Shown piece after piece: positions 1 to 7,407 of a DNA stretch of 9,395 nucleotides (its first letter is position 1; each line of letters opens with the position of its first letter). The stretch is from DASSWG01 sp035704905 (GTDB lineage: Bacteria; Bacteroidota; Bacteroidia; Flavobacteriales; Flavobacteriaceae), in contig DASSWN010000211.1 in the NCBI GenBank assembly GCA_035704905.1, positions 1 to 9,395 of the forward strand. Direction: 5' to 3'. The translations under genes were made by a program, and so were the position numbers. Below the pieces are notes generated by a model. It was not told the origin of the DNA. It was given only the letters and a program-made list of their open reading frames with translations, and searched no databases.

Positions 1-80
1 ACAACGCAAATGAAGCTATTTTCGTCTTTGGCCTTTTATTTTTTCACATTTTCTTATCATTCACATTTTTAAAACCGCGC

Positions 81-88
81 TACCTTTC
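81..88 (+). promoter_or_regulatory. Candidate -7 promoter box for the topoisomerase gene
   Basis: TACCTTTC matches the Bacteroidota sigma -7 consensus TAnnTTTG at all fixed positions except the last. It lies 24 bases before the GTG start, which would give a short leader. I see no TTG -33 element at the usual distance upstream. A 10-base direct repeat (TTCACATTTT at 43-52 and 60-69) occupies that space instead. The rest of 1-112 is AT-rich and no gene can be supported in it. Confidence 0.3.
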
Positions 89-112
89 CATAAAAATAAA
101 TAGCTTTTTTCC

Positions 113-1156
113 GTGGAAAAGACCACTTCCCTTTCTTCCGAAACAAAAAAAATACTGAAGTCGAACGACTTGGTATATGTTACTGAAGACCAACTTTCAA
201 TTGAACGGCACAAAAAAGGAAAAGGGTTTTTCTATACCAAAAACGGACAAAAAATTACGAACCAAAAAAAGCTGGAAGGCTTTAAAAAGTTGGTCATTCC
301 GCCTGCGTGGAAAGAAGTAAGAATCTGCGATTTAAAAAACGGGCATTTGCAAGCCGTTGGTCGCGACACCAAAGATCGAAAGGTTTATCGCTACCATCCC
401 TTATGGACCCAAATGCAAAACCAAACCAAATTTTCGCGCATGCTGGAATTTGGAAAAATATTGCCGAAAATCAGGAAACAAATTCGTGCCGATTTGGAAT
501 TGCGCGGCATGCCGCAACAAAAAGTTTTGGCCCTGGTGATTCAGTTGATGGAAGAAACCCATTTTCGAATCGGAAACCAATATTACGCCAGTGAGAACAA
601 CAGTTTTGGGTTGACGACTTTGCGTTCGAAACATGTAGAATTCTCTAGCAACAAGATGACATTTGAGTTTATCGGAAAAAAAGGAAAACCGCAAACCGCG
701 ACTTTAAAAGATAAAAAATTAGTAAAACTGGTGAACCGTTGTGAAGAAATTCCCGGTTGGGAATTGTTCAAATATTACGATGAAGCCAAGCAAAAACAAT
801 GCATCGACAGCGGCATGGTAAACCAATATATCCGTGAAATTTCCGAAGCCGATTTCAGTGCAAAAGATTTCCGCACCTGGGCGGGCAGCAAATTATTTTT
901 TGAAGCATTGTTGGAAATCGGTTATGTGGAAAACCAAGCCCAAAACAAAAAAAACAGAAACGAAGCATTTAAAGAAACGGCAAAGGCGTTGGGCAACACG
1001 AAAACCGTTTGCGAAAAATATTACGTCCATCCCAAAATACCTGAAAATTATGAAAATGGAAAGATCCAAAAATACATGGAACGCTTAAAAAAATTACGCA
1101 ACAACCTATATTTTTCAAAAACGGAAAAAGCCATGTTGGAACTTATTTCAGCATAA
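113..1156 (+). CDS. DNA topoisomerase IB (poxvirus/bacterial type)
   Basis: This 347-residue enzyme should relax supercoiled DNA by cutting one strand and holding it through a 3'-phosphotyrosyl bond, without ATP or metal. The N-terminal DNA-binding domain is recognisable from GFFYTKNG (about 38-45), IPPAW (62-66) and LQAVGRDTKDRKVYRYHP (79-96). The catalytic domain shows FRIGN (Arg152), GKKGK (188-192, catalytic Lys), KDFRTWAGS (251-259, Arg254) and LGNTKTVCEKYYVHP, where Tyr304 is the expected nucleophile. Length is normal for bacterial members. GTG at 113 is chosen because an in-frame TAG lies at 101-103 and the next ATG (residue 110) would remove the N-terminal domain. There is no Shine-Dalgarno sequence, which is usual for this phylum. 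The gene looks intact and stands alone, with a 440-base gap after it. Family assignment is secure; the cellular role is inferred. Confidence 0.95.
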   Translation: MEKTTSLSSETKKILKSNDLVYVTEDQLSIERHKKGKGFFYTKNGQKITNQKKLEGFKKLVIPPAWKEVRICDLKNGHLQAVGRDTKDRKVYRYHPLWTQMQNQTKFSRMLEFGKILPKIRKQIRADLELRGMPQQKVLALVIQLMEETHFRIGNQYYASENNSFGLTTLRSKHVEFSSNKMTFEFIGKKGKPQTATLKDKKLVKLVNRCEEIPGWELFKYYDEAKQKQCIDSGMVNQYIREISEADFSAKDFRTWAGSKLFFEALLEIGYVENQAQNKKNRNEAFKETAKALGNTKTVCEKYYVHPKIPENYENGKIQKYMERLKKLRNNLYFSKTEKAMLELISA

Positions 1157-1168
1157 AAACCACAATAG

Positions 1169-1370
1169 TAACTAATCAGTTTACATTAATTTCATTTAAT
1201 AGTCTGAATACAGGTTTTTTAACCACAAAGAGCGCAAAGTTTAGTACAAAGGTTACGAAGCATTAGATCGTTAATTTTCAGTTCTTTGCGTTCTCTGTGT
1301 ATTTTCTTTGTGTCCTTTGCGGTTATTTTAATCGTTGTGAAACAAACACTTACGCACATTGATTAGTTTA
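1169..1370. repeat. Imperfect inverted-repeat element in the topoisomerase-kinase gap
   Basis: Two nested pairs of inverted arms are visible. The outer pair is TAACTAATCA (1169-1178) facing TGATTAGTTTA (1360-1370). The inner pair begins AACCACAAAG at 1221 and ends CTTTGCGGTT at 1324. Comparing the first 19 bases of the inner left arm with the reverse complement of the right arm gives 15 identities, and weaker matching continues inward to about 1258. The centre (about 1263-1280) is AT-rich. The right arm is itself quasi-repetitive, with CTTTGCG, CTGTGTA, CTTTGTG and CTTTGCG at 9-12-base steps. No coding sequence is supported here. It could be a MITE-like or dispersed palindromic element, and a transcript could fold into a long imperfect hairpin after the topoisomerase gene. 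Confidence 0.55.
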
Positions 1371-1534
1371 CCCATATTATAATTTCTTTGACGGGAATTC
1401 AACATAAAAATTATAGCAAAGCGAAAATGAAATATAAATAGTCAAAAAAATTACTTTCGTATGAATTTCCAATAATTTTTTCAATATTTGAAGCATAAAT
1501 TCAAAATACAACTGAAGCGAATTAAAACAGAAGG

Positions 1535-1573
1535 TTTTTTGACAAGAAATTTGCCCGTTTTGCCGTACCTTTA
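1535..1573 (+). promoter_or_regulatory. Candidate promoter of the CheB-CheR-kinase gene
   Basis: TTTTTTG (1535-1541) resembles the Bacteroidota -33 element, and TACCTTTA (1566-1573) matches TAnnTTTG at all fixed positions but the last. The spacing of 24 bases is slightly longer than the usual 19-23. The box ends 23 bases before the ATG at 1597, giving a leader of under 20 bases. The rest of 1371-1534 is AT-rich and shows nothing else I can name. Confidence 0.4.
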
Positions 1574-1596
1574 ATTTCGCTAAGCGTTTTCCGGCA

Positions 1597-4500
1597 ATGA
1601 CCAAAAAAGACTCGAAAATCGAAAAAAACCTTATTCTATCGGAAAACAAATTTCCGGTTGTGGGGGTCGGAGCATCTGCCGGCGGACTGGCGGCATTTAC
1701 CAAATTCGTTAAAGCCATCCCCGCAAATTCAGGCATTGCGTATGTTTTCGTTCAGCATTTAGACCCGAGCCGCGAGAGTTTGTTGCCGGAATTGTTGCAA
1801 AAAAACACCAATATCCCCGTGCTCCAAATTGCGGACGATATTATAGTGGAACCGGATAATATTTACATTATCCCCAGCAACCAGATGCTGTTGTCCAATG
1901 ATGGAAAGCTGGAATTGGAGCCCAGATCGGACAAAAACCGGCACCGGCTCATCGACCTGTTTTTCACTTCTTTGGCACTCGTGCACCGTTCGCACTCCAT
2001 TGGGGTGGTTTTATCCGGTTCAGGAACAGATGGCACACAAGGTTTAAAAGCAATAAAGGAACAAGGAGGAATCACCTTCGCACAAAATTTGGAATCGGCG
2101 GAGTTCAATGGAATGCCGCGCAACGCCATAGAAGCGGAAGTGGTGGATTTTGTTTCGGAAGTAGATAAAATTCCGGAAAAAATAATCCAGATAACACAAA
2201 GGCTGGAATCCAAAACAGATGGAAAAAATGTGGACGAATTAAGTCCGGAAGAAACGGACGGCAAAAAGAAAATCATTTCGCTGTTGCGCAACAGAAAAGG
2301 AACCGATTTCACCTATTATAAAGAAACCACGATTTATAGAAGGATTTTACGCCGAATGGCGCTGAACAACAAAGAGAACCTGACGGAATATTTTCAACTT
2401 CTAAAATCCAAACCTTCCGAATTGGATTTGCTGTACCAAGATTTGCTGATTCCCATCACCGATTTCTTTCGAGATGCACAAATTTTCAACAACCTCTGCA
2501 ATACCGTTTTCCCCTATATTTTAAAAAACAAAGAGGATTATGATCCTTTTCGAATATGGGTGGCCGGATGCAGCACCGGGGAAGAGGTTTATACCATATT
2601 AATTTGCCTCCTGGAATTTCTGGATGACAAGGAGAAAGAACGAATTCAGATTTTCGGTACCGATATCAGTGAACCGGCGGTTGCCAAAGCACGTAGCGGA
2701 ATATACAAAAAAAGCGAGGTGGACGGCTTGTCGCCCGAACGATTGAAACGTTTTTTCACAAAAACCGATGGAAGTTACCAAATAAACAAATCGGTTCGTG
2801 AGAAATGCATTTTTGCCATTCACGATTTTTTGAAAGATCCGCCTTTCGGAAAAATGGATTTTATAAGTTGCCGCAATGTGCTCATTTACATGCAGCCTTA
2901 TCTTCAGAAAAAAGCGATCACCACTTTTCATTATGCGCTAAAACCTTCCGGATATTTATTGTTGGGAAAATCGGAAAGCATCAGCAATGTTTCCGAACTG
3001 TTCATCTATTCGCAAAAACGCGATAAAATATTCATTCGAAAAGATAAACCAGGAAGATTCCGTCCCACGAAAAGTAGGCAAAACGAAAAAAACCTACCTG
3101 AATTTAACACCCATTTGGAATTTCAAACTATGCGAACCGATTTTCAAAAGATTGCGGACGATATTATTTTAAACGAATACACCCCCGCCGGCGTTGTGGT
3201 GAACGAATCATTCGACATCGTACATTTCCGTGGAAAGACTTCCGATTTTTTGGAACAAATGTCCGGAAAACCCACCCACAATTTATTAAAAATGGCGAAA
3301 ACCGGGTTTGCTTTCGAACTTCGCAACATTCTGCACAAAGTAAAAAAAGAGCAAGAAAACAATCCGAAGGGAAAATGTAAAGTAACCAAGGAAAATATTC
3401 CTGTTGAAATAAGCGGCAAAAAGCACTATGCTTCCATAGAAGCGGTTTCCTTGCCCAAACTTGTGGAACCGCATTATTTGATTCTATTTCATGACCATGG
3501 CCCGGCAAAACCGGAAAAATTTCCCGCCAAATCTTATGATCAAGAAAAAGACGAACTCATAAGGAGTTTGCAAGATGAACTTGCCCAAGCGCGGGAAGAT
3601 ATGCGCAGCATTACCGAAGAGCAGGAAACCATCAACCAAGACTTGCAAAGTGCCAATGAAGAGTTGCAAAGCAGCAGCGAAGAACTGCAGAGCTTGAATG
3701 AAGAATTGGAAACCAGCCAAGAAGAACTGCAAAGCACCAATGAAGAACTCTCGAGCGTGAACCAAGAATTGATCAACCTAAATTCGGAATATGTCAAAAC
3801 CAAAGAATATGCCGAATCGATTATTGACACGATTCCGGAGCCGCTTTTGATTTTGGACAAAAACCTAAGAATGGTCTCCGCAAGCAAAAATTTTTATAAA
3901 ACCTTTAAAGTTACCGAAAAAAATATTAGGGATCGACCGGTCTTTGACATAGGAAACGGGCAATGGAACATTCCGGAATTGAAAGTAATGTTGAACAAAA
4001 TACTGCCAGAAAAAGCGGGTTTTCAAGATTTGGAAGTAACCCATGATTTTCCGGAAATTGGTGTTCGAACCATGATTTTAAAAGCTCGACAAATTCAAAA
4101 TACCCCGCAAAATGAAAATTTAATATTGCTGGTTATCGAAGACATAACCGATTGGGAGATCACAGAGAAGAAACTCATTTTGTCGTCAATAGTGGAATCT
4201 TCGGAAGATGCCATTATCAGTAAAGAGTTGAACGGCATCATTACCAGTTGGAACAAGGGTGCCGAAAAAATATTGGGTTATACATCGGAAGAAATAATCG
4301 GGAAAAACATTCGCACGATTATTCCCCCAGAGCGCCGAGAGGAAGAAGACCTCATCATTTCAAAAATTAAAAAAGGTGAAATTTTCGATCACTTCGAAAC
4401 GGAACGCCTAAACAAAGACGGGAAAAAAATCCCCCTTTCGCTCAGCGTTTCTCCCATAAAAAACCATAACGGAAAAATTGTGGGTGCTTCAAAAATTGCC

Positions 4501-5994
4501 CGCGATATATCAAAACAGCAAGAGGCCGCCCGAAAATTGGAAATCAGTGAGCATCGTTATCGTCAAGTGATTGCCTCTTCCCCTTCCCTAATCGCCACAT
4601 TTAAAGGCAAAGATTTACTGATCGAAATTGCCAATGACGCCATTTTAGAAGCATGGGGAAAAGGCAAAGATGTTATTGGAAAACCATTTCTTTCGGTAAT
4701 GCCGGAATTGGTCGAACAGGGTTTTGACAAAATGTTCGAAGATATTTTTGAAACGGGAAAAGCTTTCCACGCTTATGAAATGCCTGTCAAAATTGTGCAA
4801 AATGGAAAAGAAACCCTCAGCTATTTCAACTTCATTTTTTATCCGGAAAAAGACATTGATGGCAATATAACCGGCGTGGTGGATATCGCAACGGAAGTTA
4901 CCCCACAGGCTTTGATGAATAAAAAGATAAAAGAAAACGAAGAAAAATTTCGGCAACTCACCAATCTGCTTCCCGACAAAATCACCCGCACCGATGCTGA
5001 AGGAAATGTGCTTTATTACAATAGAAATTGGAAAGACTTCTTTGGAATTTCTTCGGAAAAACTAAAAAAAGAAGGATGGTTTGCGCGAATGCACCCGGAA
5101 GATGCGCAGCAAATAAAAAAAGTTTGGCAAGAAGCTTTGAACGCGGGAACCAATTTTGAAACCGAATTACGACTCTTGGACCACAACAACCAATATGTTT
5201 GGCATTTGCACCGTGCCGTGCCGCTTTTTGATGAAAATAACAAGGTACACACATGGATTACCGCCACTACTGAAATCCAAACCTTAAAAGAAGAAGAAAG
5301 AAGGAAAGAAGACTTCCTAAAAATGGTGAGCCATGAATTGAAGACCCCGGTAACTTCCATCAAAGGGTACGTGCAGATGTTATTGAACCTTTGCAAAACG
5401 AAAGACAAAAACAAAAGGGAAAGTTTTCCGCTTGAATCTTCCTTGGAACGGATCGATGTACAAATAACGCGGTTGACCCGATTGATTTTTGAAATGTTGG
5501 ATTTGTCGCGTTTGGAAGATCAAACCCTTGAATTTAAGAGAAACTCCTTTTCACTGAACAAATTGGTAAAACATACTGTTGAAGATATTGAAAGAACCAA
5601 CCCAAATTGTAAGATTATTGTCAAAAATTCCGATGCTTGCGAAGTCGTCGGCGATGAAGAACGTATTGCGCAAGTGCTCATCAATTTTATTACGAATGCC
5701 ATCAAATATTCGCCAAACAAGCGAAATGTTGATGTAAACGTTCATAAAACCCGAAATGGCGGGGTTGCGGTGAGCGTAAGGGATTACGGAATAGGAATCG
5801 ATAAAAAAGACCAGAAAAAAATCTTTGAACGATTTTATAGGGTCGCTGGGCAGAACCAAGAAACTTACGCCGGTTTTGGGATAGGTTTATATCTTTGTAA
5901 CGAAATTATTAAACGCCACAACGGGGCAATAAATGTAAAAAGCAAAAAAGACGAAGGTTCTGAATTTACCTTCGTACTGCCTTGCGAAGAATAA
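1597..5994 (+). CDS. CheB-CheR-PAS-histidine kinase fusion protein
   Basis: This soluble sensor kinase of 1465 residues fuses chemotaxis-type methylesterase and methyltransferase modules to a histidine kinase. CheB (about 20-200) keeps the full triad: Ser27 in GASAGG, His54 in QHLDP and Asp145 in GSGTDG. It has no N-terminal receiver. CheR follows (about 225-485), with the SAM site AGCSTGEE (323-330), GTDIS (354-358) and DFISCRNVLIYM (421-432). Residues about 515-632 look like the PAS-like domain often found after such fusions. An eight-heptad coiled coil spans 680-735. Four PAS domains follow (about 738-852, 858-972, 985-1103, 1113-1228). The kinase core has SHELKTP (phospho-acceptor His1246), the N box with Asn1367, DYGIGI (1396-1401), IFERFYR (1409-1415) and GFGIGLYL (1426-1433). 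No transmembrane segment or signal peptide is seen, so it should act in the cytoplasm. The likely partner is the receiver 50 bases downstream. The signal and methylation substrate are unknown. Confidence 0.95.
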   Translation: MTKKDSKIEKNLILSENKFPVVGVGASAGGLAAFTKFVKAIPANSGIAYVFVQHLDPSRESLLPELLQKNTNIPVLQIADDIIVEPDNIYIIPSNQMLLSNDGKLELEPRSDKNRHRLIDLFFTSLALVHRSHSIGVVLSGSGTDGTQGLKAIKEQGGITFAQNLESAEFNGMPRNAIEAEVVDFVSEVDKIPEKIIQITQRLESKTDGKNVDELSPEETDGKKKIISLLRNRKGTDFTYYKETTIYRRILRRMALNNKENLTEYFQLLKSKPSELDLLYQDLLIPITDFFRDAQIFNNLCNTVFPYILKNKEDYDPFRIWVAGCSTGEEVYTILICLLEFLDDKEKERIQIFGTDISEPAVAKARSGIYKKSEVDGLSPERLKRFFTKTDGSYQINKSVREKCIFAIHDFLKDPPFGKMDFISCRNVLIYMQPYLQKKAITTFHYALKPSGYLLLGKSESISNVSELFIYSQKRDKIFIRKDKPGRFRPTKSRQNEKNLPEFNTHLEFQTMRTDFQKIADDIILNEYTPAGVVVNESFDIVHFRGKTSDFLEQMSGKPTHNLLKMAKTGFAFELRNILHKVKKEQENNPKGKCKVTKENIPVEISGKKHYASIEAVSLPKLVEPHYLILFHDHGPAKPEKFPAKSYDQEKDELIRSLQDELAQAREDMRSITEEQETINQDLQSANEELQSSSEELQSLNEELETSQEELQSTNEELSSVNQELINLNSEYVKTKEYAESIIDTIPEPLLILDKNLRMVSASKNFYKTFKVTEKNIRDRPVFDIGNGQWNIPELKVMLNKILPEKAGFQDLEVTHDFPEIGVRTMILKARQIQNTPQNENLILLVIEDITDWEITEKKLILSSIVESSEDAIISKELNGIITSWNKGAEKILGYTSEEIIGKNIRTIIPPERREEEDLIISKIKKGEIFDHFETERLNKDGKKIPLSLSVSPIKNHNGKIVGASKIARDISKQQEAARKLEISEHRYRQVIASSPSLIATFKGKDLLIEIANDAILEAWGKGKDVIGKPFLSVMPELVEQGFDKMFEDIFETGKAFHAYEMPVKIVQNGKETLSYFNFIFYPEKDIDGNITGVVDIATEVTPQALMNKKIKENEEKFRQLTNLLPDKITRTDAEGNVLYYNRNWKDFFGISSEKLKKEGWFARMHPEDAQQIKKVWQEALNAGTNFETELRLLDHNNQYVWHLHRAVPLFDENNKVHTWITATTEIQTLKEEERRKEDFLKMVSHELKTPVTSIKGYVQMLLNLCKTKDKNKRESFPLESSLERIDVQITRLTRLIFEMLDLSRLEDQTLEFKRNSFSLNKLVKHTVEDIERTNPNCKIIVKNSDACEVVGDEERIAQVLINFITNAIKYSPNKRNVDVNVHKTRNGGVAVSVRDYGIGIDKKDQKKIFERFYRVAGQNQETYAGFGIGLYLCNEIIKRHNGAINVKSKKDEGSEFTFVLPCEE
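3634..3801 (+). repeat. Eight 21-base repeats encoding a perfect heptad coiled coil
   Basis: Inside the fusion kinase gene, codons 680-735 form eight uninterrupted seven-residue units: NQDLQSA, NEELQSS, SEELQSL, NEELETS, QEELQST, NEELSSV, NQELINL, NSEYVKT. Leu is fixed at the fourth position in seven units, and acidic pairs precede it. At DNA level the units are diverged 21-mers (GAAGAA, GAAGAG and GAAGAAT variants before CTG/TTG), so this is an old protein repeat under selection rather than a fresh duplication. It links the CheR and PAS-like region to the PAS-kinase region and probably carries signals as a dimeric helix. Confidence 0.85.
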
Positions 5995-6044
5995 TAAATG
6001 AAAAGAAATGCGCAAATAGGTGCATTGAACCAATACTATCAAAA

Positions 6045-6416
6045 ATGGAAAAAAAGGGAAATATTCTAATCGTCGATGATGATTCCGGCATCGGGGAAAT
6101 GCTAAAAATGCTGTTGGAACTGGAAGGATATACGGTGACTTTCTTGGAAGAGCCAGAGGATACCGAAGCCCAAATCGAAGAAAAAAACATTGATCTCGTG
6201 ATTTTGGACATGCTTATTTCCGGTGTAAACGGAACAGAAGTTTGCCGCCGCATCCGAAAGAACAAAAACACAAAAGAAACCGCCGTATTGATGATGTCGG
6301 CCCTACATGATGCGGGACAAAAATGTAAATCCGCAGGTGCAAACGATTTTATTGCCAAACCTTTTGAAATAGAGGATTTGATGGAAAAAATTGATGAAAT
6401 TTTGACCAAGCCTTAA
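6045..6416 (+). CDS. Stand-alone response regulator receiver protein
   Basis: This 123-residue protein is a single receiver (CheY-like) domain with no DNA-binding or enzymatic output region. The acidic pocket is Asp11-Asp12-Asp13 in ILIVDDDS. Asp55 in LVILDM is the expected phosphorylation site, Ser85 in LMMSA is the switch Ser/Thr, and Lys105 in FIAKPF is the conserved lysine. The ATG at 6045 starts just before the first receiver strand and has an A-rich upstream sequence. An in-frame TTG at 5982 would overlap the kinase gene and add 21 residues with no receiver character, so I reject it. The gene lies 50 bases after the kinase fusion on the same strand, suggesting cotranscription and phosphotransfer from that kinase. 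Its output could be protein-protein contact or a phosphorelay; the target is unknown. Confidence 0.93.
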   Translation: MEKKGNILIVDDDSGIGEMLKMLLELEGYTVTFLEEPEDTEAQIEEKNIDLVILDMLISGVNGTEVCRRIRKNKNTKETAVLMMSALHDAGQKCKSAGANDFIAKPFEIEDLMEKIDEILTKP

Positions 6417-6456
6417 ATCCGAACCAGATTCAGAAAGACTTTTTATAAAAATATTC

Positions 6457-7407
6457 TTAGTTCTTAATTAAAAAACCTTCCACATTCTTAATTATCCGTT
6501 CTTCAATATTCGCGGTTTCGGCTTTCACGAAATTTTCGCCGGTAATGTGTTCGAACAATTCAATATACCGCTCGGAAACATGTTGAATGAATTCATCGGT
6601 CATTTCTGGCAAAGCTTGGCCTTCCAATCCCTGAAACCCTTCTGAAATCAACCACTGACGTACAAATTCTTTGGAAAGTTGTTTTTGGGGTTGGTTGTTC
6701 TTTTGCCGTTCTTCATAACCTTCCGCATAAAAATACCGGGAAGAATCGGGGGTGTGAATTTCATCGATCAACAAAATTTCGCCCTCCTTTGTTTTTCCAA
6801 ATTCATATTTGGTATCGACTAAAATCAAGCCGCGTTTTGTCGCAATTTCAGTTCCGCGCTGGAACAATTTTCGGGTATAATCTTCCAACATAACGTAATC
6901 TTCTTCCGAAACAATTCCACGTTTCAGAATATTTTCCCGTGAAATATCTTCGTCATGCTCTCCCATTTCGGCTTTGGTCGCGGGGGTAATTATCGGTTCG
7001 GGGAATTTGTCATTCTCCTTCATTCCTTCCGGCAGTGCAATTCCGCATAATTGCCGTTTTCCGGCTTTGTATTCGCGCGCAGCATGACCCGCCAAATAGC
7101 CGCGAATCACCATTTCCACTTTAAAAGGTTCGCATTGTTTCCCCATGGCAACATTCGGATCGGGGGTTGCCAACAACCAGTTGGGCACCAAATCTTCCGT
7201 AGCTTTCATCATTTTTGTTGCGAGTTGGTTCAGCACTTGGCCTTTATAGGGAATTCCTTTGGGCATCACAACATCGAAAGCACTCAGGCGATCGGTTGCG
7301 ATCATTACCAACAAATTATTTTCGAGTGTATAAACTTCCCGGACTTTTCCGTGGTAAACCGATTTTTGGCCCGGAAAATGGAAATTGGTGGAGGTTAAAG
7401 TTTGCAA
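6457..7407 (-). CDS. purC: Phosphoribosylaminoimidazole-succinocarboxamide (SAICAR) synthase
   Basis: This enzyme joins aspartate to CAIR using ATP, giving SAICAR in de novo purine synthesis. The 316-residue product shows the family motifs in order: GKVREVY (20-26), DRLSAFDVVMPKGIP (39-53), VIRGYLAG (100-107), HDEDIS (151-156), LILVDTKYEFG (194-204) and LIDEIHTPDSSRYF (213-226). It belongs to the longer form of the enzyme (about 300 residues or more) rather than the roughly 240-residue form. The start is TTG at 7407. An in-frame TAA lies two codons upstream (7411-7413), and the next ATG is at residue 35, inside the ATP-binding region. Two bases of this TTG also belong to the tandem array 7406-7563, so repeats occupy all of the near upstream DNA. 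No promoter was recognised there, so transcription may come through from phoH. The gene converges on the receiver gene with a 40-base gap. Confidence 0.96.
   Translation of the reverse strand: MQTLTSTNFHFPGQKSVYHGKVREVYTLENNLLVMIATDRLSAFDVVMPKGIPYKGQVLNQLATKMMKATEDLVPNWLLATPDPNVAMGKQCEPFKVEMVIRGYLAGHAAREYKAGKRQLCGIALPEGMKENDKFPEPIITPATKAEMGEHDEDISRENILKRGIVSEEDYVMLEDYTRKLFQRGTEIATKRGLILVDTKYEFGKTKEGEILLIDEIHTPDSSRYFYAEGYEERQKNNQPQKQLSKEFVRQWLISEGFQGLEGQALPEMTDEFIQHVSERYIELFEHITGENFVKAETANIEERIIKNVEGFLIKN

Noticed and set aside
3..158. Rightward frame open from the left edge, ending inside the topoisomerase gene
   Set aside because: It is hydrophobic and AT-driven, overlaps a secure gene by about 45 bases and shows no recognisable motif. 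It cannot be told from chance.
1452..1459. TACTTTCG as an alternative kinase-gene promoter box
   Set aside because: There is no TTG partner upstream, and it is much farther from the start codon than the 1566-1573 box.
1377..1736. Leftward open frame of 119 codons overlapping the start of the kinase fusion
   Set aside because: It lies antisense to the secure CheB domain and AT-rich leader and has no recognisable domain.
5982..6044. TTG start at 5982 for the receiver gene
   Set aside because: It would overlap the kinase stop and add 21 residues without receiver features. The ATG at 6045 fits the domain boundary.
6435..6458. Possible bidirectional terminator between the receiver gene and purC, centred on the palindrome TTTTTATAAAAA (6440-6451)
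   Set aside because: The stem is only A-T pairs and the flanking AAGA/TCTT pairing is bulged, so stability is doubtful.
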